DNA from: Nocardia anocheti
Lineage (GTDB): Bacteria > Actinomycetota > Actinomycetes > Mycobacteriales > Mycobacteriaceae
Direction: 5' to 3'
Assembly: GCF_029675105.1 (NCBI RefSeq)
Contig: NZ_JAQQFV010000006.1
Location: 186,001-250,000 of the forward strand
DNA length: 64,000 bases
Shown here piece after piece: positions 45,272 through 53,585 of this stretch. The notes beneath the pieces were generated by a model that ran no database searches, had not been told where the DNA came from, and saw nothing but the letters and a program-made list of their open reading frames with translations. Every line of letters starts with the position of its first letter. Position 1 is the stretch's first letter. The translations under genes were made by a program, and so were the position numbers.

Positions 45272-47032
45272 ATGATTTCTACCGGCACGGTGTTCGCGGG
45301 ATACACCATCGACCGGCAGCTGGGCCAGGGCGGCATGGGGTCGGTGTTCCTGGCGCGACACCCGCGATTGCCACGGCAGATCGCGCTGAAGGTGCTGAAC
45401 CCGGAGCTGTTCGCCGACACCGAGATCCGGGCACGCTTCGAACGCGAAGCCGATCTGGCCGCCCAGCTCGAACACCCCAATATCGTCACCGTCTACGACC
45501 GGGGCGTCGATGACGGACGCCTGTGGATCAGCATGCAGTTCGTCGACGGGACGGACGCGGCCACGCTCGCGCATCCGGTTCCGGTCGAGACCGCGCTGCA
45601 CATCATCGAGGGCACCGCCGCCGCGCTCGATCACGCCCACCGGTCCGGCATCCTGCATCGCGACGTGAAACCGGCCAATATCCTGCTGACGGGCACCGGT
45701 GGCAGCCGACGCGTGCTGCTCGCCGATTTCGGCATCGCCCGTCCCCGCGACGACGCGCACCACCTCACCCGCACCGGCACCTTCACCGCCACCCTGGCCT
45801 TCGCCGCGCCCGAGCAGCTCACCGGCGCCGACCTGGACCACCGCACCGACCAGTACGCGCTGGCCTGCACGCTGTATTCGCTGCTGACCGGGGTAGCGCC
45901 GTACGAGGCGGACAATCCGGTGCAGGTCATCCAGGGGCATCTGCAGTCCACGCCCCCGTCACCGCGCACCCACCGGCCCGACCTGCCCGCCGCCCTGGAC
46001 GCGGTGCTGGCCCGGGCCCTGGCCAAACGCCCTGGCGAGCGCTACGACTCGTGCGCGGAATTCGCCGCCGCCGCGCGCTCGGCCGTGGAGCGGCCCGGCG
46101 GCGCAGGGAACCCGCTCCGACCTGCCCACCCCGCTTCGGCTGCCCCGCCCGCGCACCGTCCCCAGCACGTCCCGTCCGCCGTCGCGGATCGTCCGCAGCA
46201 GGCCATGATCGGCGCCGCGCAGGCTCCCCGAGGGGCAGGATCCGCCGTGACTCCGCAGGGGGTCATGCCCGCCGCGCGGGTTCCCCAGGGCGTCGGCTCC
46301 ACCGCGGATCGTCCCCACGGGGTCATGCCCGCCGCCGCGTCGCGGTCCGCCCTCGCAGCGTCGGTTCCGCAGGGCCATCCGGGATTTCCGTCGGCGCCGC
46401 CGTACCCCGTCCCGCGGCAACCGTATCCGGCCCCGCCCCGGCGTCGTCGCCGCTGGCCGATCGCCCTGGTCTTGATCTCGGCCCTCGTCATCGGCGCGGG
46501 TGTCTGGGCCTGGCGCGACGACACCGGTTTCCTCGCCCTGCAACTGGGCCGCTCGCGCGGACATCAGGATCTGAACGCCATGGCGGCGGCCTTCCCCGGC
46601 ATGCTGCCGGACTCGTACGAGGCCACCGACGGCCACTTCGGTACGACCTGTCGTGCGGCGCCGAGTTGGAAGAGCTTCTACGGCGCGGAGGGTGCGGTCT
46701 CCGCCTTCGACGGCTGGCAGGCCCGCTGGGAATGTCTGAGTCCCGACGACAGCGGCTTCGCCTACCGCTTCTACAGCTATCGCACGGCGTCGGCGGCCGA
46801 CAAAGCCGTCACCGACTTCGTCGCCGCGGCCCAGGATCGGGGGACGAGCACCGGGCCCGGGCGCCTGGACCGGAAGGTGTTGTTCCGCTCCGGCCACGGC
46901 GTCGAGACGTCGACGGTGGTCTCGCAATTCACCGATCCCGCGCGCGGGCGCTTCGTGTTGTTCACCATTCCTCGGTTCACCGGCGACCACGTCGAGGAAC
47001 TGGCCGCCCAGGTCGCCACGGCTCCACTGTGA
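45272..47032 (+). CDS. Receptor-type Ser/Thr protein kinase 2
   Basis: A 586-residue PknB-type (Hanks) kinase. The catalytic domain covers 1-270: QLGQGGMGSVFLA loop, ALKVLN lysine, HRDVKPANIL near 130 and DFGIARP near 150. A Pro/Ala linker of about 120 residues with repeated QGVMPA-like units follows. One membrane helix lies at about 397-413, then an extracellular domain of about 170 residues beginning RSRGHQDLNAMAAAFPGMLP with two cysteines (TTCRAA, RWECLS). The ectodomain is shared with kinase 1 and matches no family I know. ATG 45272 follows GGGGGCGGG. Confidence 0.9.
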   Translation: MISTGTVFAGYTIDRQLGQGGMGSVFLARHPRLPRQIALKVLNPELFADTEIRARFEREADLAAQLEHPNIVTVYDRGVDDGRLWISMQFVDGTDAATLAHPVPVETALHIIEGTAAALDHAHRSGILHRDVKPANILLTGTGGSRRVLLADFGIARPRDDAHHLTRTGTFTATLAFAAPEQLTGADLDHRTDQYALACTLYSLLTGVAPYEADNPVQVIQGHLQSTPPSPRTHRPDLPAALDAVLARALAKRPGERYDSCAEFAAAARSAVERPGGAGNPLRPAHPASAAPPAHRPQHVPSAVADRPQQAMIGAAQAPRGAGSAVTPQGVMPAARVPQGVGSTADRPHGVMPAAASRSALAASVPQGHPGFPSAPPYPVPRQPYPAPPRRRRRWPIALVLISALVIGAGVWAWRDDTGFLALQLGRSRGHQDLNAMAAAFPGMLPDSYEATDGHFGTTCRAAPSWKSFYGAEGAVSAFDGWQARWECLSPDDSGFAYRFYSYRTASAADKAVTDFVAAAQDRGTSTGPGRLDRKVLFRSGHGVETSTVVSQFTDPARGRFVLFTIPRFTGDHVEELAAQVATAPL

Positions 47033-47107
47033 GTGACCCGGACCCGGGGTGTACACCGTTTGGTAGGGTCCAGCGCGTCGGACGACGAGCCAGATTCGGG
47101 GGTCAGC

Positions 47108-48253
47108 GTGGTTTCTGACGGAACGGTATTCGCCGGATACACCATCGACCGGCAGCTCGGTCGTGGCGGGATGGGGTCGGTCTACCTGGCCCGGCATCCG
47201 CGCCTGCCCCGCTGGACGGCGCTGAAGCTGCTGAATCAGGAACTGTTCACCGACAAGGAGATCAGGGCCAGGTTCGAACGGGAGGCCGATCTGGTCGCCC
47301 AGCTCGACCACCCCAATATCGTCACCGTGTTCGACCGTGGCGTCGAGGACGACCAGCTGTGGATCAGCATGCAGTACATCGACGGGGTCGACGCGTCCAC
47401 CCTCGATCCCGCCACACTGCCCCCCGACCGCGCGTTGCAGATCATCGGCGAGACCGCCGCGGCCCTGGACTACGCCCATCGCGCCGGGGTCCTGCACCGT
47501 GACGTGAAACCGGCCAATATCCTGCTGGCCCGGTCCAACAGTCAGGAGCGGGTGTATCTCACCGACTTCGGCATCGCCCGGCTGCGTGACGACTCCGGCC
47601 ATCTCACCGAGACCGGCTCCTTCACCGCGACCCTGGCCTATGCGGCGCCCGAGCAGCTCACCGGCGTCCCGCTGGACCACCGCGCCGACCAGTACTCGCT
47701 GGCCTGCACTCTGTTCACCCTGCTGACCGGCTCGGCGCCGTTCGAGTCGGCCAGCCCGGCCGCGGTGATCACCGGGCACCTGCAGTCCCCGCCGCCGCCG
47801 GTGAGCCCGCGTCGGGCGGGGCTGCCGCCGGTGCTCGACGCGGTGATGTCGCGCGCGCTGGCCAAGCGTCCGGCCGACCGGTTCACCTCCTGTGAGGAAT
47901 TCGTCGACGCCGCCCAGCGCGCGCTGCGGACCCCGACGACCGGCGCCCGTCCGCTCGCCCGGCCGACCTCGGGCGCGCACGTCCAGCCCACCCCGTTCGT
48001 CGGGATGCAGCCGATGCGCCCGCTCAACGCGCAGGGCACGCCCGCCGGGCCGTACCCGGTCGCGGCGCCGATCCCGCCGCAGCAGATGCCGCGCCCGGTC
48101 GTGGCGCAGCCGTGGCAGCAGCCCGTCATGCCGGTGCCGCGTCCGGTGCCGCCCGCGCGCAACAACTGGGGATCGGTGCTGGGCACCTATCTGCTGGTGC
48201 TCGGTGTGGTGGCGGGGGTCATGGTGCTGGTCGCGGTGCTGCTCAACCTGTGA
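47108..48253 (+). CDS. Membrane Ser/Thr protein kinase 3, no ectodomain
   Basis: A 381-residue kinase. The catalytic domain is close to kinases 1 and 2 (TIDRQLGRGGMGSVYLARHP, HRDVKPANILLARS, DFGIARLRDDSGHLTETGSFTATLAYAAPEQL). A Pro-rich linker of about 80 residues leads to one membrane helix at about 357-380 (LGTYLLVLGVVAGVMVLVAV). The protein stops right after it, so the two-cysteine sensor of its neighbours is absent. It starts with GTG 47108. TAGGGT (47064-47069) and a GATTCGGGGG leader resemble the region before kinase 2. Confidence 0.9.
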   Translation: MVSDGTVFAGYTIDRQLGRGGMGSVYLARHPRLPRWTALKLLNQELFTDKEIRARFEREADLVAQLDHPNIVTVFDRGVEDDQLWISMQYIDGVDASTLDPATLPPDRALQIIGETAAALDYAHRAGVLHRDVKPANILLARSNSQERVYLTDFGIARLRDDSGHLTETGSFTATLAYAAPEQLTGVPLDHRADQYSLACTLFTLLTGSAPFESASPAAVITGHLQSPPPPVSPRRAGLPPVLDAVMSRALAKRPADRFTSCEEFVDAAQRALRTPTTGARPLARPTSGAHVQPTPFVGMQPMRPLNAQGTPAGPYPVAAPIPPQQMPRPVVAQPWQQPVMPVPRPVPPARNNWGSVLGTYLLVLGVVAGVMVLVAVLLNL

Positions 48254-48296
48254 TCGGCGCGTCCGCCGGTTCGGCGGGTGCCATATTCTGGTCAGA

Positions 48297-49262
48297 ATGA
48301 GCGACTTCGACGTCACCGCCGCCGACTCCATCGACCTCGCCCGGTTGCGTCGCTTCGTCGCCGTGGCCGAGGAACTGCACTTCGCGCGCGCGGCCAAGGG
48401 GCTGAGGATCTCGCGGCAGGCGCTCAGCGCCACCGTCATCGAGCTGGAGGGGGAACTCGGCACGCGGGTCTTCGTGCCCGGCGCCTCGCCCACGACGCTG
48501 ACCGAGGACGGTGCCGCCCTGCTCGCCCACGCCAGGGGTCTGATCAGTGCCGCCGAGCAGGCCGAGCGCGAGCAGAAGCCGGAGGCGCCCGCGAGCCTGC
48601 GGGTGGGTTTCGTGCCGGGCGTGACGGTGTCGAAGTGGGCGCGGATCTGGGGGGAGCGGCTGCCCGAGCATCCGCTCGAGGTGGTCGGGGTGCCACAGGG
48701 CGAGCAGGAGGCCGCGCTGCGGGAGGGGCGCGTCGACCTGTGCTTCGTCCGGTTGCCGATCGAGCGCACCGCGGTGAACGCGATCCCGCTGTGGCAGGAG
48801 ACTCCCGTCGCCGTCGTGCGGAAGGACGACGAACTGTCGCTGCAGGACACGATCAGCCCCGACGACCTGGCCGCCGAACGTCTCCAGGACGGCACCGATC
48901 TGGACCAGGCAGCCGACACGCTCGCCCTGGTCGCGGCCGTCGGGGGAGCGACCATCGTGCCGCAGTCCATCGCCCGCCTGCATCACCGCCGCGATCTGGT
49001 CTACCGGCCGATCAGCGACACCCCGTTCACCGAGATCGCGCTGGCCTGGCCCACGGGGGGCGATGGCGAGCTCGTGGAGGAATTCGTCGGCATCGTGCGC
49101 GGACGCTCGGCCAACAGTTCGCGCGGCGTGGCCGCGGCGCCGGAGCCACCGCGTCGGGCGAAGGCGCCCGCCAAGCCCAAGAAGCCCGCGGCCAAGCAGA
49201 ACGCGCGGCAGGGTGGCCAGCGCGGCGGTGGTCGCAAACCGGGTGCCCGACGCGGGCGCTGA
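48297..49262 (+). CDS. LysR-family transcriptional regulator with basic tail
   Basis: A 321-residue regulator. The winged helix-turn-helix (LARLRRFVAVAEELHFARAAKGLRIS core) occupies about 12-70. The effector-binding domain covers about 90-275 (LRVGFVPGVTVSKWARIW, DLCFVRLPIE, GGATIVPQSIA). The last 35 residues are a Lys/Arg/Ala/Gly-rich tail not normal for LysR proteins. TATTCT (48284-48289) ends 7 nt before the ATG, so translation is probably leaderless. Its target is unknown; it could control the kinases upstream or distant genes. Confidence 0.9.
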   Translation: MSDFDVTAADSIDLARLRRFVAVAEELHFARAAKGLRISRQALSATVIELEGELGTRVFVPGASPTTLTEDGAALLAHARGLISAAEQAEREQKPEAPASLRVGFVPGVTVSKWARIWGERLPEHPLEVVGVPQGEQEAALREGRVDLCFVRLPIERTAVNAIPLWQETPVAVVRKDDELSLQDTISPDDLAAERLQDGTDLDQAADTLALVAAVGGATIVPQSIARLHHRRDLVYRPISDTPFTEIALAWPTGGDGELVEEFVGIVRGRSANSSRGVAAAPEPPRRAKAPAKPKKPAAKQNARQGGQRGGGRKPGARRGR

Positions 49263-49270
49263 CACGAAAA

Positions 49271-49305
49271 CGCCCGCGGCCGCGAGAATGTCGCGGCCGC
49301 GGGCG
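49271..49305. terminator. Bidirectional terminator between LysR and DUF2631 genes
   Basis: A perfect 15-bp GC stem (49271-49285 with 49291-49305) and a 5-nt GAATG loop lie between convergent genes. Confidence 0.85.
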
Positions 49306-49326
49306 GAATGTCTTCGGTGCCGAAGG

Positions 49327-49596
49327 TTACTTCGGGATGCGCTGGGTCAGCGAGTCGATGACCAGGATGGCCGCCATCAGCGCGGCCAGGCCGATGAGGA
49401 AGATGTCCTCGACATGGCCCTGGTGGTTGCCGATGGTCATGCCGAGCAGGGCGACAATGACGGCCCACGCCGCGATGCGCGCGGTCTTGCGCGACTCACC
49501 GCTCCAGCCCCAGGCGGCCGAGGGCACCTCGGCGGGGTCGACGGTGGTGGCGACAGGGCGCTCGGTGCTGACTTTTTCGAGGTCCGTGGCGGCCAC
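49327..49596 (-). CDS. DUF2631 membrane protein
   Basis: An 89-residue protein with two membrane helices (IAAWAVIVALLGMTIG and IFLIGLAALMAAILVI) and a polar N-terminus containing VDPAEVPSAAWGWSGESRKTARI, the DUF2631 signature. Function is unknown; it is habitually found next to dxr in mycolata. The start is GTG 49596 with AAGGAGC just upstream. It diverges from dxr. Confidence 0.88.
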   Translation of the reverse strand: MAATDLEKVSTERPVATTVDPAEVPSAAWGWSGESRKTARIAAWAVIVALLGMTIGNHQGHVEDIFLIGLAALMAAILVIDSLTQRIPK

Positions 49597-49691
49597 GATC
49601 GCTCCTTAGGGCTCGAGTAACGGTAAGGCGAGTGTGCATATCGTGGCATACGACCGCATGTCGTAGCCAGCAGCCCTGCCACAATGGGCCC

Positions 49692-50873
49692 GTGTCCCAC
49701 CGACCGACGCGTGCCGCGCACGACCACACCACCTCCGCAGACCGGGTGAAGGTGCTGCTCCTGGGCAGTACCGGCTCGATCGGCACCCAGGCGTTAGAGG
49801 TGATCGCCGCCAACCCGGACCGTTTCGAGGTGGTCGGACTGGCCGCGCGCGGCGGCAACACCGCCCTGCTCGCCACGCAGATGGCCGCCACCGGCACCCG
49901 CAACGTCGCCGTCGCCGATCCGGCCGCCGCCGGGGAACTCGGTCTGGCACTGGGTGGTCCGGGCGCGGTGACCGAACTGGTGCGCCGCACCGAGGCCGAT
50001 GTCGTGCTCAACGCGCTGGTCGGGTCGCTCGGCCTGGAACCGACCCTGGCCACCCTGGAGGCGGGTACCCGGCTGGCGTTGGCCAACAAGGAATCCCTCG
50101 TGGCCGGTGGCTCCCTGGTGACCCGCGCCGCCGCCCCCGGTCAGATCGTGCCCGTCGACTCCGAGCACTCCGCGCTGGCCCAGTGCCTGCGCGGCGGCCG
50201 GGCCGAGGAGGTCGACCGGCTGGTGCTCACCGCCTCGGGCGGCCCGTTCCGCGGCTGGAGCACCGAGATGCTGGCCTCGGTCAACCCCGCCGAGGCCAAG
50301 CACCACCCCACCTGGTCGATGGGCCCGATGAACACCCTCAACTCCGCCTCGCTGGTGAACAAGGGCCTCGAACTGATCGAGACACATCTGCTCTTCGGCG
50401 TCCCCTACGACCGCATCGACGTCACCGTGCACCCCCAGTCGATCGTGCACTCCATGGTCACCTTCACCGACGGCTCCACGCTCGCCCAGGCCAGCCCCCC
50501 GGACATGCGTCTGCCCATCGCCCTGGCCCTCGGCTGGCCCGACCGCATCCCCGGCGCCGCCACCGCCTGCGATTTCACCACCGCGTCCACCTGGACCTTC
50601 GAACCCGTCGACGACGAGGTCTTCCCCGCGGTCCGTCTCGCCAGGCAAGCGGGCGAGGCGGGCGGCAGCGTCACCGCCGTCTACAACGCCGCCAACGAGG
50701 TAGCGGTACAAGCCTTCCTCGACGGCGCGATCACCTTCCCCGCGATCGTGGCCACCGTCACACGCGCCGTGGAGGCCGCCGATCGGTGGCGGGCCGAACC
50801 CGATACCCTGGACGACGTCCTCGCGGCCGACCGCTGGGCACGGGAGTACGCCGCGACCGTCATCGCGTCCTGA
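49692..50873 (+). CDS. dxr: 1-deoxy-D-xylulose-5-phosphate reductoisomerase
   Basis: A 393-residue enzyme of the MEP pathway converting DXP to MEP with NADPH; target of fosmidomycin. The NADPH site is VLLLGSTGSIGTQALEVI. ANKESLVAGG, PVDSEHSALAQCL, LTASGGPFRGW and VNPAEAKHHPTWSMGPMN are all present. GTG 49692 is chosen: CACAAT ends 6 nt upstream, which fits a leaderless start, and longer frames add unrelated residues. It is followed by a long hairpin and rip. Confidence 0.95.
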   Translation: MSHRPTRAAHDHTTSADRVKVLLLGSTGSIGTQALEVIAANPDRFEVVGLAARGGNTALLATQMAATGTRNVAVADPAAAGELGLALGGPGAVTELVRRTEADVVLNALVGSLGLEPTLATLEAGTRLALANKESLVAGGSLVTRAAAPGQIVPVDSEHSALAQCLRGGRAEEVDRLVLTASGGPFRGWSTEMLASVNPAEAKHHPTWSMGPMNTLNSASLVNKGLELIETHLLFGVPYDRIDVTVHPQSIVHSMVTFTDGSTLAQASPPDMRLPIALALGWPDRIPGAATACDFTTASTWTFEPVDDEVFPAVRLARQAGEAGGSVTAVYNAANEVAVQAFLDGAITFPAIVATVTRAVEAADRWRAEPDTLDDVLAADRWAREYAATVIAS

Positions 50874-50911
50874 CCCGGCGCACGACGTCGCGAGGTAAAC
50901 CCGACCCCCAC

Positions 50912-51001
50912 GGTTTTCGGCCGCCCCGGATCCGAAGGGCGAGACGTCACGGCGAAGCCGGAGTATCGCCCTTCGGATCCGGGGTTACGAGGCCGAAAAC
51001 C
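50912..51001. repeat. 90-nt interrupted inverted repeat between dxr and rip
   Basis: The inner arms are perfect over 19 bp (50924-50942 with 50966-50984) around a 23-nt loop. The outer arms are perfect over 11 bp (50912-50922 with 50991-51001). It lies 38 nt after the dxr stop and 34 nt before rip. It could be a terminator, an RNA processing structure or a small mobile repeat; no direct repeats flank it. Confidence 0.75.
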
Positions 51002-51035
51002 CGCGGCGCCAGCCGCCGATAAACACAGGAGCCAG

Positions 51036-52232
51036 ATGGTATTCGCGCTGGGGTTCGCACTGTTCGCCCTCGGTATCACGATCTCGATCGCGCTGCACGA
51101 GTGCGGGCACATGTGGGCCGCGCAGGCCACCGGGATGAAGGTGCGGCGGTACTTCATCGGTTTCGGGCCGAAGGTGTTCTCCTTCCGTCGTGGTGAGACC
51201 GAGTACGGGCTCAAGGCGTTGCCGCTGGGTGGTTTCTGCGATATCGCGGGCATGACCGCGCTCGACGAGCTCGAGGCCGAGGAGGTCGAGCGGGCGATGT
51301 ATCGCCAGTCGACCTGGAAGCGCCTGGTGGTGATGTTCGGCGGTATCGCGATGAACTTCCTGCTGGGTTTCGTGCTGCTGGTGGTGTTGGCGGTGGGCTG
51401 GGGTCTGCCGCAGCTCGAGCAGCCTCCGGCCACCGCGCTGGGCACCATGAGCTGTGTCGCCCAGGAGACTGCGGACAAGACGTTGGCGCCGTGTACCGGT
51501 GACGGTCCCGCCCAGCGCGCGGGTCTGCGTCGCGGTGATGTGGTGAAGTCGGTCAACGGTGTCGAGGTGAGCACCTGGGCGCAGTTCCAGGCCGAGACGC
51601 AGAAGCAGACCGGCCCGTTCACCTACACGATCGAGCGGGACGGGCAGACCCTCACCGTGCCGGTGACGCCGGAGCGGGTGCTGCGTTCGCCCAAGGAGGG
51701 TCCGGCTCGTGAGGTCGGCGCGGTGGGTGTCGGCCCCGATTACGCCTCGCCGCAGCAGTACGGTCCGCTGGCGGCGATCCCGGCGACGGTCTCGTTCACC
51801 GGTGACTTCTTCGTGGAGACGGTGAAGTCGCTGGCGAAGATGCCGCAGAAGGTGTCGGCGCTGTGGGAGGCGGTCACCGGTGGTGAGCGCGATCCGGAGA
51901 CGCCGGTCAGTGTGTACGGCGCGAGCCGGATCGGTGGTGAGACCGCCGAGCGTGGCCTGTGGGGCATGTTCATCCTGGTGCTGGCCAGCCTGAACTTCTT
52001 CCTCGGCGCGTTCAACCTGCTGCCGCTGCTGCCGCTGGACGGCGGACACATCGCGGTGGTGCTCTACGAGAAGGTCCGCGACACCCTGCGTGGCTGGCGC
52101 GGTAAGGCCCCGGCCGGTCCGGTGGACTATCTCAAGTTGCTTCCCGTGACGTATGTGGCGGTGGTGATCGGTGGTGCGTTCATGGTCCTGACCTTGGCCG
52201 CCGACATCGTCAACCCCATCCGTCTGCCGTAG
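51036..52232 (+). CDS. rip1: Site-2 intramembrane protease Rip (RseP/M50 family)
   Basis: A 398-residue zinc protease with four membrane helices that cleaves anti-sigma factors and other substrates within the membrane. The catalytic motif is H21-E-C-G-H25 in helix 1. A PDZ domain spans about 130-205 (AQRAGLRRGDVVKSVNGVEV). The second active-site motif, FNLLPLLPLDGGHIAV, is in the third helix. Gene order dxr-rip-ispG is that of M. tuberculosis Rv2870c-Rv2869c-Rv2868c, where Rip1 processes several anti-sigma factors. CAGGAGCC precedes the ATG. Confidence 0.95.
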   Translation: MVFALGFALFALGITISIALHECGHMWAAQATGMKVRRYFIGFGPKVFSFRRGETEYGLKALPLGGFCDIAGMTALDELEAEEVERAMYRQSTWKRLVVMFGGIAMNFLLGFVLLVVLAVGWGLPQLEQPPATALGTMSCVAQETADKTLAPCTGDGPAQRAGLRRGDVVKSVNGVEVSTWAQFQAETQKQTGPFTYTIERDGQTLTVPVTPERVLRSPKEGPAREVGAVGVGPDYASPQQYGPLAAIPATVSFTGDFFVETVKSLAKMPQKVSALWEAVTGGERDPETPVSVYGASRIGGETAERGLWGMFILVLASLNFFLGAFNLLPLLPLDGGHIAVVLYEKVRDTLRGWRGKAPAGPVDYLKLLPVTYVAVVIGGAFMVLTLAADIVNPIRLP

Positions 52233-52350
52233 CCGCGGCGAACCCCTGTCGTGGCCCTCACAGGGCGCCGCCCTGGCCGACGCGACTAAGCTCGGGAGCA
52301 AGACGAGCCAGGTCGAAACCGTGAACACGCACGAAAGAAGGCAGCCGACC

Positions 52351-53511
52351 GTGACCAGCACCATCGGATTGGGGATGCCCGCCGCTCCCGCTGCTGTGCT
52401 CGCTCCCCGGCGCAAGACCCGCCAGCTGAAGGTGGGTTCGGTCGGTGTCGGCAGTGACTCGCCGATCTCGGTGCAGTCGATGACCACCACCAAGACCCAC
52501 GACGTCAACGCGACGTTGCAGCAGATCGCGCAGTTGACCGCGTCGGGCTGTGACATCGTGCGGGTGGCGTGTCCGCGTCAGGAGGACGCCGACGCGCTGG
52601 CGACGATCGCCAGGAAGTCGCAGATCCCGGTGATCGCCGACATCCACTTCCAGCCGCGCTACATCTTCGCCGCGATCGACGCGGGTTGCGCCGCGGTGCG
52701 GGTGAACCCGGGCAACATCAAGGAGTTCGACGGGCGCGTCGGCGAGGTCGCCAAGGCGGCCGGTGCCGCGGGCATCCCGATCCGCATCGGTGTCAACGCC
52801 GGGTCGCTGGACAAGCGGATGCTGGAGAAGTACGGCAAGGCCACTCCGGAGGCGCTGGTCGAGTCGGCGCTGTGGGAGGCGAGCCTGTTCGAGGAGCACG
52901 GCTTCGGCGACATCAAGATCTCGGTCAAGCACAACGATCCGGTGATCATGGTGGAGGCCTACCGGCAGCTGGCCGCGCAGAGCGACTATCCGCTGCACCT
53001 GGGTGTCACCGAGGCGGGTCCGGCCTTCCAGGGCACGATCAAGTCCGCGGTCGCCTTCGGCGCGCTGCTCGGTGAGGGGATCGGCGACACCATCCGCGTC
53101 TCGCTCTCGGCGCCGCCCGCCGAGGAGGTCAAGGTCGGTGGGCAGATCCTGCAGTCGCTGAATCTGCGTCCGCGCAAGCTCGAGATCGTGTCGTGCCCGT
53201 CGTGTGGTCGCGCGCAGGTCGACGTGTACACCCTGGCCGACGCCGTCGCCGCCGGACTCGACGGGCTCGAGGTGCCGTTGCGGGTGGCCGTGATGGGCTG
53301 TGTGGTGAACGGTCCGGGCGAGGCCCGCGAGGCGGATCTGGGCGTGGCCTCGGGCAACGGCAAGGGGCAGATCTTCGTCAAGGGTGAGGTCATCAAGACC
53401 GTGCCCGAGGCCCAGATCGTGGAGACGCTGATCGAAGAGGCCATGCGGATCGCCGAGGAGATGGGCGAGCAGCCCGGCGGCGCGGCGGCCCCCGTGGTGA
53501 CCGTCGGCTGA
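52351..53511 (+). CDS. ispG: 4-hydroxy-3-methylbut-2-enyl-diphosphate synthase
   Basis: A 386-residue MEP-pathway enzyme with a TIM barrel and a 4Fe-4S domain. It contains VGSDSPISVQSMTTTKTHDV, GCDIVRVACPRQEDADAL, IPVIADIHFQPRYIF and the cluster cysteines in VSCPSCGRAQVD and AVMGCVVNGPGEAREADLG. GTG 52351 is selected because GAAAGAAGG lies 9 nt upstream and the mycobacterial protein begins at the equivalent point; GTG 52321 adds ten residues. It sits in the conserved dxr-rip-ispG run. Confidence 0.95.
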   Translation: MTSTIGLGMPAAPAAVLAPRRKTRQLKVGSVGVGSDSPISVQSMTTTKTHDVNATLQQIAQLTASGCDIVRVACPRQEDADALATIARKSQIPVIADIHFQPRYIFAAIDAGCAAVRVNPGNIKEFDGRVGEVAKAAGAAGIPIRIGVNAGSLDKRMLEKYGKATPEALVESALWEASLFEEHGFGDIKISVKHNDPVIMVEAYRQLAAQSDYPLHLGVTEAGPAFQGTIKSAVAFGALLGEGIGDTIRVSLSAPPAEEVKVGGQILQSLNLRPRKLEIVSCPSCGRAQVDVYTLADAVAAGLDGLEVPLRVAVMGCVVNGPGEAREADLGVASGNGKGQIFVKGEVIKTVPEAQIVETLIEEAMRIAEEMGEQPGGAAAPVVTVG

Positions 53512-53585
53512 TCCGGCACTCACGGTCGGGCCTCGGATTCGGCGGACCCGTACCACTGCGGCCGCTTTCGTGGCAGGCTGGTGCC

